From the NCBI GenBank assembly GCA_905210845.1, contig CAJLYG010000034.1:1-20176 (forward strand): DNA of 20,176 nt, written 5' to 3'. Source of the DNA: an uncultured Prevotella sp. GTDB lineage: Bacteria; Bacteroidota; Bacteroidia; Bacteroidales; Bacteroidaceae. The notes beneath the pieces are model-generated. The model did not search any database and had not been told where the DNA came from. It saw nothing but the letters and a program-made list of their open reading frames with translations. How positions within the stretch are numbered: position 1 is the stretch's first letter; every line of letters starts with the position of its first letter. The translations under genes were made by a program, and so were the position numbers. Below are positions 1-7,437 of this stretch, piece by piece.

Positions 1-974
1 TGGAGATTATGGCGGTCTGGTCCGTCAGTAGGGTCGGCATACTGAACAAATTCCTTTCCCAAAACAACGCTTTCCTTGTCATCAGAATGAATGACGACTC
101 CAGAACAGAATGTGGCTGGCTTTGACAATCCTTCATACCAGACAGTCATTTTATTGAAATTAGAGCCTTTATCCAAACTGATCAGACGGTGTTCTGTCAC
201 GCTGTCATTCCTCACCTTTTCCTTTCCATACACCAAATCAACTGTGAAGCGCAAGGGACCATTGTCCAAGATATCATAATCCTTGTAACAATAAGGGAGA
301 ATCAGCTTTTCCCCATCCATCAAGGCAGGCGTACCGCAGCCCAAGCTCGGACCGACATTATAGCAATCCAGTCCGGTACCATGGTCAAGATGGAAAGATG
401 TATTCAAGCCGTATTCTTTTGCCTCTTGCATCTTCCCTTTTTTACGCAATTCCTTCAGGTGAACCCAAGCATAGTCGTTCTTAAGATAACGCTCCCCAAC
501 ATCCAGGTCTGACGTGTTTTTTGTCCATACATCAATACCGAAAGAACGCTCACCGGTCTTTTGCAACGCCGGCCCATATACTCGATAGGCCCCCCGGTCA
601 TTCTCCCAAGCAATATCATCCTTGCGATCTGGATACATCCGACCATACACCCATACTTTCATCTGTTTAGGCGTACCTTTAGTCACGAGAAACTTCATCG
701 TCCCAGACGGGCGCACAGCTGCATCAATCAGCAATTTCTTATCGTACGTAATCTGATAGTCTACTTGTTGACCGATGGGATTCTTAACGACAAAGGTTTC
801 GCCTTCCTTGAGCCCAAGCTTATCAGTAACAGTCTTCAGGTCTACTTCTATCACCTCCTGACGTTGTACTTTTTCTTGGTTCCTGACAGATATTGTAACA
901 TCACCTGCCCATACGTCCATTTGTGCCATGATGATGGCAAGCCCTATAACGAGAGTTTTCTGCATATACCTCAT
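1..974 (-). CDS. DUF4861 family secreted protein (partial, C-terminus outside window)
   Basis: The frame is open from the ATG at 974-972 to the left edge (324 codons), so the C-terminus is missing. The N-terminus is a signal peptide: MRYMQKT, a hydrophobic stretch, then VWA before Gly24. A second ATG at codon 4 would also give a usable signal, and a purine-rich GAGGGA lies upstream of codon 1. The body carries features I associate with DUF4861 (Pfam PF16153): an AWENDRGAYRVYGP block near residue 130, then HLDHGTGLDCYNVG and GCGTPALMDG. The family is periplasmic or extracellular, often found near polysaccharide-use genes, and has no proven activity that I know of. It lies 14 bases after the DPP-IV stop codon and is probably co-transcribed with it. 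A paralogue lies at 4145-5374. The family call is fairly sure; the function is unknown. Confidence 0.75.
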   Translation of the reverse strand, partial: MRYMQKTLVIGLAIIMAQMDVWAGDVTISVRNQEKVQRQEVIEVDLKTVTDKLGLKEGETFVVKNPIGQQVDYQITYDKKLLIDAAVRPSGTMKFLVTKGTPKQMKVWVYGRMYPDRKDDIAWENDRGAYRVYGPALQKTGERSFGIDVWTKNTSDLDVGERYLKNDYAWVHLKELRKKGKMQEAKEYGLNTSFHLDHGTGLDCYNVGPSLGCGTPALMDGEKLILPYCYKDYDILDNGPLRFTVDLVYGKEKVRNDSVTEHRLISLDKGSNFNKMTVWYEGLSKPATFCSGVVIHSDDKESVVLGKEFVQYADPTDGPDRHNL

Positions 975-988
975 TTTCTATCCCTCAA

Positions 989-3184
989 TTAAAGATTTTT
1001 CTGGAAGAAATCCGCCACTTGCCGGAAGAGGTGGTTCCTTGTATTACCCCCATAGATCCCATGATTCCGGTTGGTATAATAGTTTTCCTTAAAGTCCTTG
1101 TCTGCCTGTACCAATGCCTCAGCATACTCAAAGGTGTTCTGAGGATGGACATTATCGTCGGCAACACCATGACAGATCAGGAGAGCTCCATGCAATTTCC
1201 CCGCACGAGTAATGGCATTGTCATCATATCCTTCTGGGTTCTCCTTGGGCGTACGCATATAACGCTCCGTATAAATACTGTCATAATAGCGATAACTGGT
1301 AGGAGGCGCAATGGCTACACCACATTTAAAGACGCCACGACCCTCACTCATGCTCATCAGCGTACAGAAGCCTCCGTAACTCCATCCCCAAATGCCGATA
1401 CGATTCTTATCCACATAAGGCAGCTTACCTAAGTAAAGGGCTGTCTCCACTTGGTCTTTTGCCTCTAAATTACCTAAATGGAGATAGGTACACTTCTCAA
1501 ATTCTGCACCACGACCTCCGGTACCACGACCATCGACGCAAACAACGATATAGCCTTGCTGGGTCAGATAATCATCATAAGCGTAACCGCCACTCGACCC
1601 TGCGCCCCATTGGTTCAAGACCTGCTGAGAACCAGGACCACTGTATTGATGCATGATCACGGGATACTTCTTGTTGGGATCAAAGTCAACTGGCTTAAGC
1701 ATCCATCCATCCAATTTGATCCCTTCAGAAGTGGTAAAGGAGAAAGGAACCCTACTTGCGAATCCTGCCTGTGCGACCTTTTTCTTCAGTTCCGCATTGT
1801 CCTCAAGGACTTGTAACTGCTTACCATCATTGTTGCGTAAAGTGTACACATAAGGTGTATTATAGTCACTCCATGTATTGACAAAATAGCTGTAGTCGCC
1901 AGAGAATACGGCATGGTTTACGCCCTCCCTGTCCGTAAGACGCTCTATTTTCCCATTCCGATGGGATACATAGATCTGACGATCATGAGGATTCAAGGCG
2001 GCTGCCTGATAATACACGTCACCGGTCTGTTCATTCATCCCATATACTGCCGTGATATCATAATTGCCATCACCAATCTTACGCTGTACTTGACCCGTCA
2101 TATTATATAGGTAGAGATGCATATAGCCATCACGGTCACTTGGCAGAAGAATGCTGTTTTTACCTACGATAACATTGCTCAGGACCTCCTCCTTCACATA
2201 TTTTGGCACACTTTCTTTGATGAGGAGTTGTGCGACTGTGCTTCTTGGATTGACCTGATAGATATTCAACGCATCCTGATGACGGTTCATGGTATAAACG
2301 AGAATCTTGGCTGGGTCAGTCGTTGGGATGATCCTGGGCATATAGCCATCCGCATCCAATGGCACTTGTAATTGACGTGTCTGGTGCGACTTGATATCAT
2401 AACTCCATGCCGAAACTTTCGAATTGTCTTCTCCCGCGTTCGGATACTTATAGGTATATAACCCAGGATAATCAGCATATTCCTTTCGCACGGGATCCAT
2501 GCCTTGAAACAGTTGCAGGGAATAGGACTTCACCTTTGACTCATCATATTTAATCCAACAAATCTGAGTGCCATCTGCAGTAAAGCAAAGGGCCTTGTTA
2601 AAACTAAATTCTTCTTCATTCACCCAATCTGGAATACCATTGATGATTTCATTGAACTTGCCATCCTGCGTGACCTGACTCTCAGCATTGTCATACAATA
2701 ACTTCACCAAATAGATGTTATTCTCACGGACAAAAGCAATTTGCTGCCCATCTGGCGACCAAGTAGGAACCTGCTGCGGTCCTCCATCTGACAATCTCTC
2801 CAACTTCCTGCTTGCTATCGTATAGATATAGCAAACCGCTGTATAGGAACGACGGTAAATAGCTTTCCGCTGTGTAAGGATAATCATGCGCTTTCCATCC
2901 GGGGAAGGAATGTAACCGTCTACTTGGTCGATTTTATCTCCCATCGTATTGTTCACATCAAACAAGACCGCAGTCTGCTTGCCTGTCTTAAAAGAATACT
3001 GCACGATCTTCTTCCCTCCCTCTGTAATCTCAGCATACTGATCAGTACCTTGAATGGGGATCATACCCGAGATTCCTTTGGTACGAAACTCACCGTCCAC
3101 AATCGACTTGATGTCCAGCTTCTGAACTGCCAAGGCAGAGGAAGCCATGAGAAGAGCTGCACACATTGCCAATAATTTGTTCAT
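989..3184 (-). CDS. Dipeptidyl peptidase IV (S9 family serine peptidase)
   Basis: This 731-residue secreted peptidase should remove Xaa-Pro (or Xaa-Ala) dipeptides from peptide N-termini in the periplasm, a main peptide-use route in asaccharolytic and gut Bacteroidales. I start it at MNKLLAMCAALLMASSALA, a classic signal peptide; the frame stays open 25 codons upstream, but that extension runs through the promoter and is not credible. Residues 20 to about 480 form the DPP-IV beta-propeller. It includes DWVNEEE at 186-192, the double-Glu motif that holds the substrate N-terminus. The C-terminal alpha/beta hydrolase has GWSYGG with Ser602, HGVADDNVH with Asp676 and Asn678, and NRNHG with His708, so the catalytic triad is complete. 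It is transcribed from its own promoter, with a DUF4861 gene following 14 bases later. Confidence 0.95.
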   Translation of the reverse strand: MNKLLAMCAALLMASSALAVQKLDIKSIVDGEFRTKGISGMIPIQGTDQYAEITEGGKKIVQYSFKTGKQTAVLFDVNNTMGDKIDQVDGYIPSPDGKRMIILTQRKAIYRRSYTAVCYIYTIASRKLERLSDGGPQQVPTWSPDGQQIAFVRENNIYLVKLLYDNAESQVTQDGKFNEIINGIPDWVNEEEFSFNKALCFTADGTQICWIKYDESKVKSYSLQLFQGMDPVRKEYADYPGLYTYKYPNAGEDNSKVSAWSYDIKSHQTRQLQVPLDADGYMPRIIPTTDPAKILVYTMNRHQDALNIYQVNPRSTVAQLLIKESVPKYVKEEVLSNVIVGKNSILLPSDRDGYMHLYLYNMTGQVQRKIGDGNYDITAVYGMNEQTGDVYYQAAALNPHDRQIYVSHRNGKIERLTDREGVNHAVFSGDYSYFVNTWSDYNTPYVYTLRNNDGKQLQVLEDNAELKKKVAQAGFASRVPFSFTTSEGIKLDGWMLKPVDFDPNKKYPVIMHQYSGPGSQQVLNQWGAGSSGGYAYDDYLTQQGYIVVCVDGRGTGGRGAEFEKCTYLHLGNLEAKDQVETALYLGKLPYVDKNRIGIWGWSYGGFCTLMSMSEGRGVFKCGVAIAPPTSYRYYDSIYTERYMRTPKENPEGYDDNAITRAGKLHGALLICHGVADDNVHPQNTFEYAEALVQADKDFKENYYTNRNHGIYGGNTRNHLFRQVADFFQKNL

Positions 3185-3214
3185 AATCTTAGTCTTTTTC
3201 TTGATAACGATATG

Positions 3215-3246
3215 CAAAGATAAATAAAAAAACGTACTTTTGCAAA
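3215..3246 (-). promoter_or_regulatory. Promoter of the DPP-IV gene
   Basis: Read on the minus strand, TTTG (3246-3243) is followed after 20 bases by TATCTTTG (3222-3215). This fits the Bacteroidota consensus TTTG-N19-20-TAnnTTTG. It lies 31 bases upstream of the chosen ATG and supports the shorter start. Confidence 0.7.
3235..3242 (+). promoter_or_regulatory. -7 box of the YhcC-type gene, within a shared palindrome
   Basis: TACTTTTG matches TAnnTTTG exactly, but no TTTG sits at the expected upstream distance. The box overlaps the perfect 12-bp palindrome CTTTTGCAAAAG (3237-3248), whose other half holds the upstream element of the opposite promoter. With the ATG at 3251 the leader would be almost absent, so the real start site may allow near-leaderless translation. 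Confidence 0.5.
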
Positions 3247-3250
3247 AGAA

Positions 3251-4138
3251 ATGGAACATTATTATAACGACTTTGGCTCATGGATTCGAAGAAAGCTTCC
3301 CTATCGGGTGCAGAAGATCTCCATTGATGCCGGATTCTCTTGCCCTAACCGTGATGGGAGAATCGGAAGGGGAGGCTGTACCTATTGTAATAACAGGAGC
3401 TTCAACCCTGTCTACTGTGACCGTAAGAAATCGGTTACTGCACAACTAATAGAGGGAAAGCAATTCTTCTCGCATAAATACCCGGATATGAAATACCTGG
3501 CTTATTTCCAGGCATTCACCAATACATACAAACCTATTGAGGAATTAAAAGCATTGTATGAAGAAGCATTAGAGGTCGAGGATGTCGTAGGAATCGTCAT
3601 CGGGACACGCCCTGACTGCGTAAATGATGAGATACTGGATTATCTGGAGGGGTTAAGCCATCGCACTTTCGTGATGGTAGAATATGGCATAGAAAGTGCC
3701 AATGATGAAACTTTGCGGCGCATCAACCGAGGACATGACTTCGCTTGTAGTCGGAAAGCTGTGGAAGACACCCATCGGCGAGGGATCATCACCGGAGGAC
3801 ACATCATCCTTGGATTGCCCGGGGAAGATGCTCAAGAAAGCCTCCGGCAAGCTCCCATCATCTCTTCCCTCCCACTCGATGTCCTGAAAATCCATCAGAT
3901 GCAGATCATCCGGGGGACCGAACTTGCCAGAGAGTATGCTTTGCATCCTTTCCATGTTTATTCCGTAGATGAATATATGGACCTGATCATCAAATACATC
4001 CATCTCCTTCGAAAGGATTTAGTACTTGAGCGCTTCGTCAGCCAGTCACCTGCCGACATGCTCATTGCGCCCAAATGGGGACTAAAGAACTATGAGTTCA
4101 CCCACCTCCTTCTCCAAAAGATGAGAAAAGAACCATGA
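3251..4138 (+). CDS. YhcC-type radical SAM protein (TIGR01212 family)
   Basis: This is a 295-residue cytosolic iron-sulfur enzyme of the YhcC-like radical SAM group, whose reaction is not established to my knowledge. The opening HYYNDFGSWIRRKLPYRVQK and the cluster motif Cys31-X11-Cys43-X2-Cys46 (CPNRDG...GGCTYC) are typical. The long first gap, in place of the usual CX3CX2C, is the mark of this and the Elp3-like groups. Later landmarks are IGTRPDCV, VEYGIESAND, and GGHIILGLPGED near residue 180. Length is normal for the family. The ATG sits only 8 bases after a -7 box. The gene is divergent from DPP-IV (66-base gap) and its stop is 6 bases from the stop of the opposing DUF4861 gene. Family call is strong; its substrate is unknown. 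Confidence 0.9.
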   Translation: MEHYYNDFGSWIRRKLPYRVQKISIDAGFSCPNRDGRIGRGGCTYCNNRSFNPVYCDRKKSVTAQLIEGKQFFSHKYPDMKYLAYFQAFTNTYKPIEELKALYEEALEVEDVVGIVIGTRPDCVNDEILDYLEGLSHRTFVMVEYGIESANDETLRRINRGHDFACSRKAVEDTHRRGIITGGHIILGLPGEDAQESLRQAPIISSLPLDVLKIHQMQIIRGTELAREYALHPFHVYSVDEYMDLIIKYIHLLRKDLVLERFVSQSPADMLIAPKWGLKNYEFTHLLLQKMRKEP

Positions 4139-4144
4139 TTCGCC

Positions 4145-5374
4145 CTATCTTACGCGGGTCACGGTGACCGGGTTTAGCAACTCTTTCTTCCATGTCTCTA
4201 AGAAATGAAACCAGTCCTCCGCACGATGATAACCAAAGTCTTCGTTATCACTACAGAAGGCAATGTCGTATTGCAGGACATCATGTGGTGTATTGACCAC
4301 AAAAGCGTAGTTGTCTTGGTTGGCAGCTTGCTCACTAACAATCTCCCGTGGTGGAATACAAATGCCCAGCCCGACTGTTTCCCGCTTCCAGTTGATGGTA
4401 TCTCCCAACCCTGCAGGCCAGTCGGTACCCCAACACCCACGCAATCCTGCATGGTCGGAATATTCCTGTGATCCCTTGACATTGATGATGCCTGTAGCAA
4501 ACCTCAGGTCGGGAACATTCCGAGAAAAGCTTGCCGTAACGTGCACATCCCGATGTCCGGCATAGAGGACATAACGAATCACCATGGTAACAGGATCTTT
4601 CTGAGGATCAGCCTTCCATTGGTTGTCCTCTACTTCTACGATGGAACGCACAGGACCCGAAGCGACAATCCGCTGAGTTCGGTATTTGACATCGGCAAGA
4701 GGCTTTGGCGCTTTGCCATCCCAACCTCTCAAGGCACCTAATCCAAAGGTATTCCCTACCCAGAGCACATCATCTCCATATCCTTTTGCCTTTTGTGCTT
4801 GGTCAGTATAGAATTGAGTCTCCTTGATTTCCAGTTGACGGTGGAATTTCCCATAAAGATCTATGGTCTGGCGCGGATCGAAATAAATGCGAAACCCCAC
4901 GAGCTCACTCTCAAAAGCTACTCCATGATGGTGTTGGATATGATAAGAATTGGCATGACCGTCAACAGTCAGAGCCTTGATATAATAATCTTGCTTGTTC
5001 TTACCCTTTACTCCTGGGTTCCGCAGTACCATCTCCGCATAGGTACGTGGCTGATAAACGGGTTCATTACCAGTCTTATATAATTGGATAGAGAATTTTT
5101 TCCGCTCATATTTTTTCAGGTCTGTCACGAAGCACAGCTCGTCATAGCACCCGTCTTGATTGAGATCGTCTAACTGTGATGGTACTTCTATACCATTTTC
5201 CATGACCACTGCGTGATGAATGTGCCCCCCATAGGGCATAAGACGAATGACTACAGGAGCAGACTTCCGCTCAATGTTAGAGTTGTTTTTCACGGAATAT
5301 TCCACCGTCGTTTGCGCTGATGCCATGAAAAAGCCTGCAAATAAGAAAGACGCAATAAATAATCGTTTGATCAT
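4145..5374 (-). CDS. DUF4861 family secreted protein
   Basis: This is a complete 409-residue exported protein. A signal peptide (MIKRLFIASFLFAGFFMASA, likely cut before Gln21) precedes an N-terminal beta-rich part. That part has the phrase QDGCYDELCFVTDL, typical of domains that interact with carbohydrate-active enzymes. The DUF4861 (PF16153) core then follows, with VAFESELVGFRIYFDPRQ and GYGDDVLWVGNTFGLGALRGWDG near the middle and a conserved-looking GCWGTDWPAGLGDT near residue 320. It is the complete paralogue of the partial gene at 1-974, and the two differ in detail, so this is not a recent duplication. It has its own -7 box and is convergent with the YhcC-type gene. Known relatives often sit in polysaccharide loci, but no such genes are seen here. 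The activity is unknown. Confidence 0.75.
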   Translation of the reverse strand: MIKRLFIASFLFAGFFMASAQTTVEYSVKNNSNIERKSAPVVIRLMPYGGHIHHAVVMENGIEVPSQLDDLNQDGCYDELCFVTDLKKYERKKFSIQLYKTGNEPVYQPRTYAEMVLRNPGVKGKNKQDYYIKALTVDGHANSYHIQHHHGVAFESELVGFRIYFDPRQTIDLYGKFHRQLEIKETQFYTDQAQKAKGYGDDVLWVGNTFGLGALRGWDGKAPKPLADVKYRTQRIVASGPVRSIVEVEDNQWKADPQKDPVTMVIRYVLYAGHRDVHVTASFSRNVPDLRFATGIINVKGSQEYSDHAGLRGCWGTDWPAGLGDTINWKRETVGLGICIPPREIVSEQAANQDNYAFVVNTPHDVLQYDIAFCSDNEDFGYHRAEDWFHFLETWKKELLNPVTVTRVR

Positions 5375-5405
5375 CCTCGATTAAATTTTATGTAGTTTTA
5401 TTGCA

Positions 5406-5413
5406 CAAAGATA
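5406..5413 (-). promoter_or_regulatory. -7 box of the DUF4861 gene
   Basis: On the minus strand this reads TATCTTTG, an exact TAnnTTTG, 31 bases upstream of the ATG at 5374. No clean TTTG is present about 19 bases further upstream. Confidence 0.55.
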
Positions 5414-5503
5414 GTAATATGTGCGAAAATCCGACTAAAATTTCAACAATTTAAAGTTAAATGTGACTTTTTTAGCTAATAATTTATTTTTTTTAGCAGA
5501 TTA

Positions 5504-5535
5504 TTTGGTTTTTAAAATGTTTTTTAGTACTTTTG
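5504..5535 (+). promoter_or_regulatory. Promoter of the GldB-like lipoprotein gene
   Basis: TTTG (5504-5507), 20 bases, then TACTTTTG (5528-5535) fit the Bacteroidota promoter. Because the -7 box spans the TTG at 5533, translation cannot sensibly begin there. This moves the start to the GTG at 5563. The DNA upstream is very AT-rich and contains TTTTTTAGC twice, 21 bases apart (5468-5476 and 5489-5497). Confidence 0.7.
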
Positions 5536-5562
5536 CATTGCAACTCAAAAAGAAGGGTATTA

Positions 5563-6363
5563 GTGAAAAAGATATACGGTCTATTATTTCTTTCAATGGT
5601 TCTCTGCATGGCGTGTGAGTTTAAGTTCAAGCCAAACGAGAATGACGGTCAGAACACTCCTATTGAAGTGAGGCGTTATGATCGACTGGAGAGTCGTTAT
5701 CTTACCACAGGGGATTTCTCAGCATTGCAGGAGATGAATACTGAATACCCGCTTGAGACCCGTACCCTGATCGAGAAGGTGCTCCAGATTGGGACCGTTG
5801 ACGATCCTGAAATCAGCACGAAGTTCTTGCGTTTCTATCAAGACTCCATCCTACAATCCCTGATCACGAATTGTGAGACAGAATATGCCAACATGGATGA
5901 CATCAACCAACAGTTGAATGATGCCTTCGACCAATTGCAGAAATGGCTGCCCGACTTGCCACGCCCCATGGTTTATACGCAGATCACATCATTCGACCAA
6001 AGCATCATTATTGGTGAAAAGACCATTGGCATCTCCCTTGATAAGTATATGGGTGAGAACTATCCCCTCTATAAGAAGTATTATACTTATGAACAGATGA
6101 AGACCATGACGCGCAAGTACATTGTCCCGGATTGCCTGAGCTTCTACCTGCTGAGCCTGTATCCCATGGAGAATTTCGATTCCCGGCCTCAGCTCGAAAA
6201 GGACTTGCACATGGCGAAAGTATTATGGGTGGTCAATGAAGCGATGGGCGTCCAGTTCTTCAAGTCGAAATATACAGCACTCGTCAATCGTTATATGCAC
6301 CGCCATCCAGCCACGACCATCGCCCAATTATTGGCTCTTGACGATTACCGGGACTTCACGTAA
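5563..6363 (+). CDS. GldB-like lipoprotein
   Basis: This is a 266-residue predicted lipoprotein. I choose the GTG at 5563: it follows a GAAGGG purine stretch by about 5 bases and lies just downstream of the promoter. It also begins a proper signal, MKKIYGLLFLSMVLCMAC, with Cys18 as the likely lipidated residue. The mature part begins with VRRYDR, then has TIGISLDKYMGENYPLYKKYY and KYIVPDCLSFYLLSLYP. This resembles GldB, a lipoprotein first linked to gliding motility and type IX secretion in flavobacteria. GldB-like proteins also occur in non-gliding Bacteroidales, where their role is unclear. No other gld or por gene is visible here, so a gliding role should not be inferred. The gene is monocistronic and convergent with the glycosyltransferase gene. 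Confidence 0.65.
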   Translation: MKKIYGLLFLSMVLCMACEFKFKPNENDGQNTPIEVRRYDRLESRYLTTGDFSALQEMNTEYPLETRTLIEKVLQIGTVDDPEISTKFLRFYQDSILQSLITNCETEYANMDDINQQLNDAFDQLQKWLPDLPRPMVYTQITSFDQSIIIGEKTIGISLDKYMGENYPLYKKYYTYEQMKTMTRKYIVPDCLSFYLLSLYPMENFDSRPQLEKDLHMAKVLWVVNEAMGVQFFKSKYTALVNRYMHRHPATTIAQLLALDDYRDFT

Positions 6364-6408
6364 TCCTCTTTTTCCCCATTGGCCGACAGCAGCACGACAC
6401 CATCTTTG

Positions 6409-7437
6409 TCAATCTGGCAACTTATCGAACGTGCGATTGCCCTTCACATAGTATTGCCAGAGAATGCTGAATGCCTTCCGCTCTGGGACGGGAGCCACCA
6501 CTCTTGCCTTCTGGATCCTCTCACGGTCAGCCTTAAAGTCAGGCAACCACTTCCGAAAAGCATGGCGCGCCTTGAAGATTGCCTTGAAATCCCCGAGGTT
6601 ACGGTTCAAGATCAAGGTCTCCCAAGCTGCTAAATAATCTAAGAACCAACGCACGCGCATCACCTTTCCCAACTCTTCCTCAGGTAAATTCTTATATAAC
6701 ATGGTCAGGTTATTCCGGAAATTCAGAAACGTCTTCTTAGGATTTCCCTTTGGCAACGTTCCTCCTCCAACATGATATACCTCACTGTCCGGGATACAAT
6801 ATATTTTCCGTCCCATCAAGCGCAAGCGCCAACACAAGTCGATCTCCTCGTTATGGGCAAAGAACCGGCGGTCCAATCCTCCTGCCGCCCAATAATCCTT
6901 GCTACGGATCATCAGGCATGCTCCCGTCGCCCATAACACTTCCGTGCTATAGTCATACTGTCCGTTGTCCTGCTCCACGACATCAAAGATGCGACCACGA
7001 CAAAAAGGATAACCATACTTATCTAAGAACCCACCAGAAGCACCCGCATATTCGAAGCTGTCCTTGTCTACCTCCGAAAGTAGTTTCGGCTGGCAAGCCG
7101 CTGCTTCCGGATGGCTGTCCATGAACTCAATCAAGGGTGTCAACCATTCATGGGTCACTTCCACATCACTGTTCAGTAATAGATAATATTCTGCATCGAT
7201 CTGCCTCAATGCCTGGTTATACCCTTCGGCAAATCCCCAGTTCCTATCCAACAAAATAGTCTTGCACTCCGGATACTTCCTTCTGACCAAATCCATGGAA
7301 TCATCGGTTGAGGCATTATCCGCAATAAACACCGTTGCATCCCTCCGGGAGTATTCTAAGACAGCAGGGAGATACTGCGCCAACATCTTCACCCCATTCC
7401 AATTGAGTATGACAATCGCTAACTTCATCCTTGACAT
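6409..7437 (-). CDS. Family 2 glycosyltransferase
   Basis: This is a 342-residue cytosolic or membrane-peripheral glycosyltransferase of the GT2 (GT-A) fold, of the rhamnosyltransferase-like type. It begins IVILNWNG, then has ADNAS at Asp40-Asn41, RNWGFAEGYNQAL near 65-78, the metal-binding NSDV with Asp91, and HNEEIDLCWRL near 195-204 with the likely catalytic acidic residues. The sugar donor and acceptor cannot be told from sequence; lipopolysaccharide or capsule assembly is likely. Its ATG directly follows the TAA stop of mtaB with no base between, so it is probably translated by coupling from the mtaB message. An alternative ATG three codons later (MKLAIVIL) is equally plausible. Confidence 0.9.
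   Translation of the reverse strand: MSRMKLAIVILNWNGVKMLAQYLPAVLEYSRRDATVFIADNASTDDSMDLVRRKYPECKTILLDRNWGFAEGYNQALRQIDAEYYLLLNSDVEVTHEWLTPLIEFMDSHPEAAACQPKLLSEVDKDSFEYAGASGGFLDKYGYPFCRGRIFDVVEQDNGQYDYSTEVLWATGACLMIRSKDYWAAGGLDRRFFAHNEEIDLCWRLRLMGRKIYCIPDSEVYHVGGGTLPKGNPKKTFLNFRNNLTMLYKNLPEEELGKVMRVRWFLDYLAAWETLILNRNLGDFKAIFKARHAFRKWLPDFKADRERIQKARVVAPVPERKAFSILWQYYVKGNRTFDKLPD

Noticed and set aside
3185..3259. 25-codon N-terminal extension of DPP-IV
   Set aside because: It crosses both promoters and overlaps the start of the divergent gene; the shorter start opens a classic signal peptide.
4157..4169. Hairpin GGTCA-CGG-TGACC as terminator for the convergent YhcC-type and DUF4861 genes
   Set aside because: The stem is only 5 bp, lies in the DUF4861 coding end and has only three T nearby.
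5468..5497. Direct repeat TTTTTTAGC spaced 21 bases before the GldB-like gene
   Set aside because: The surrounding DNA is very AT-rich, so two copies of a T-rich word are weak evidence of an operator.
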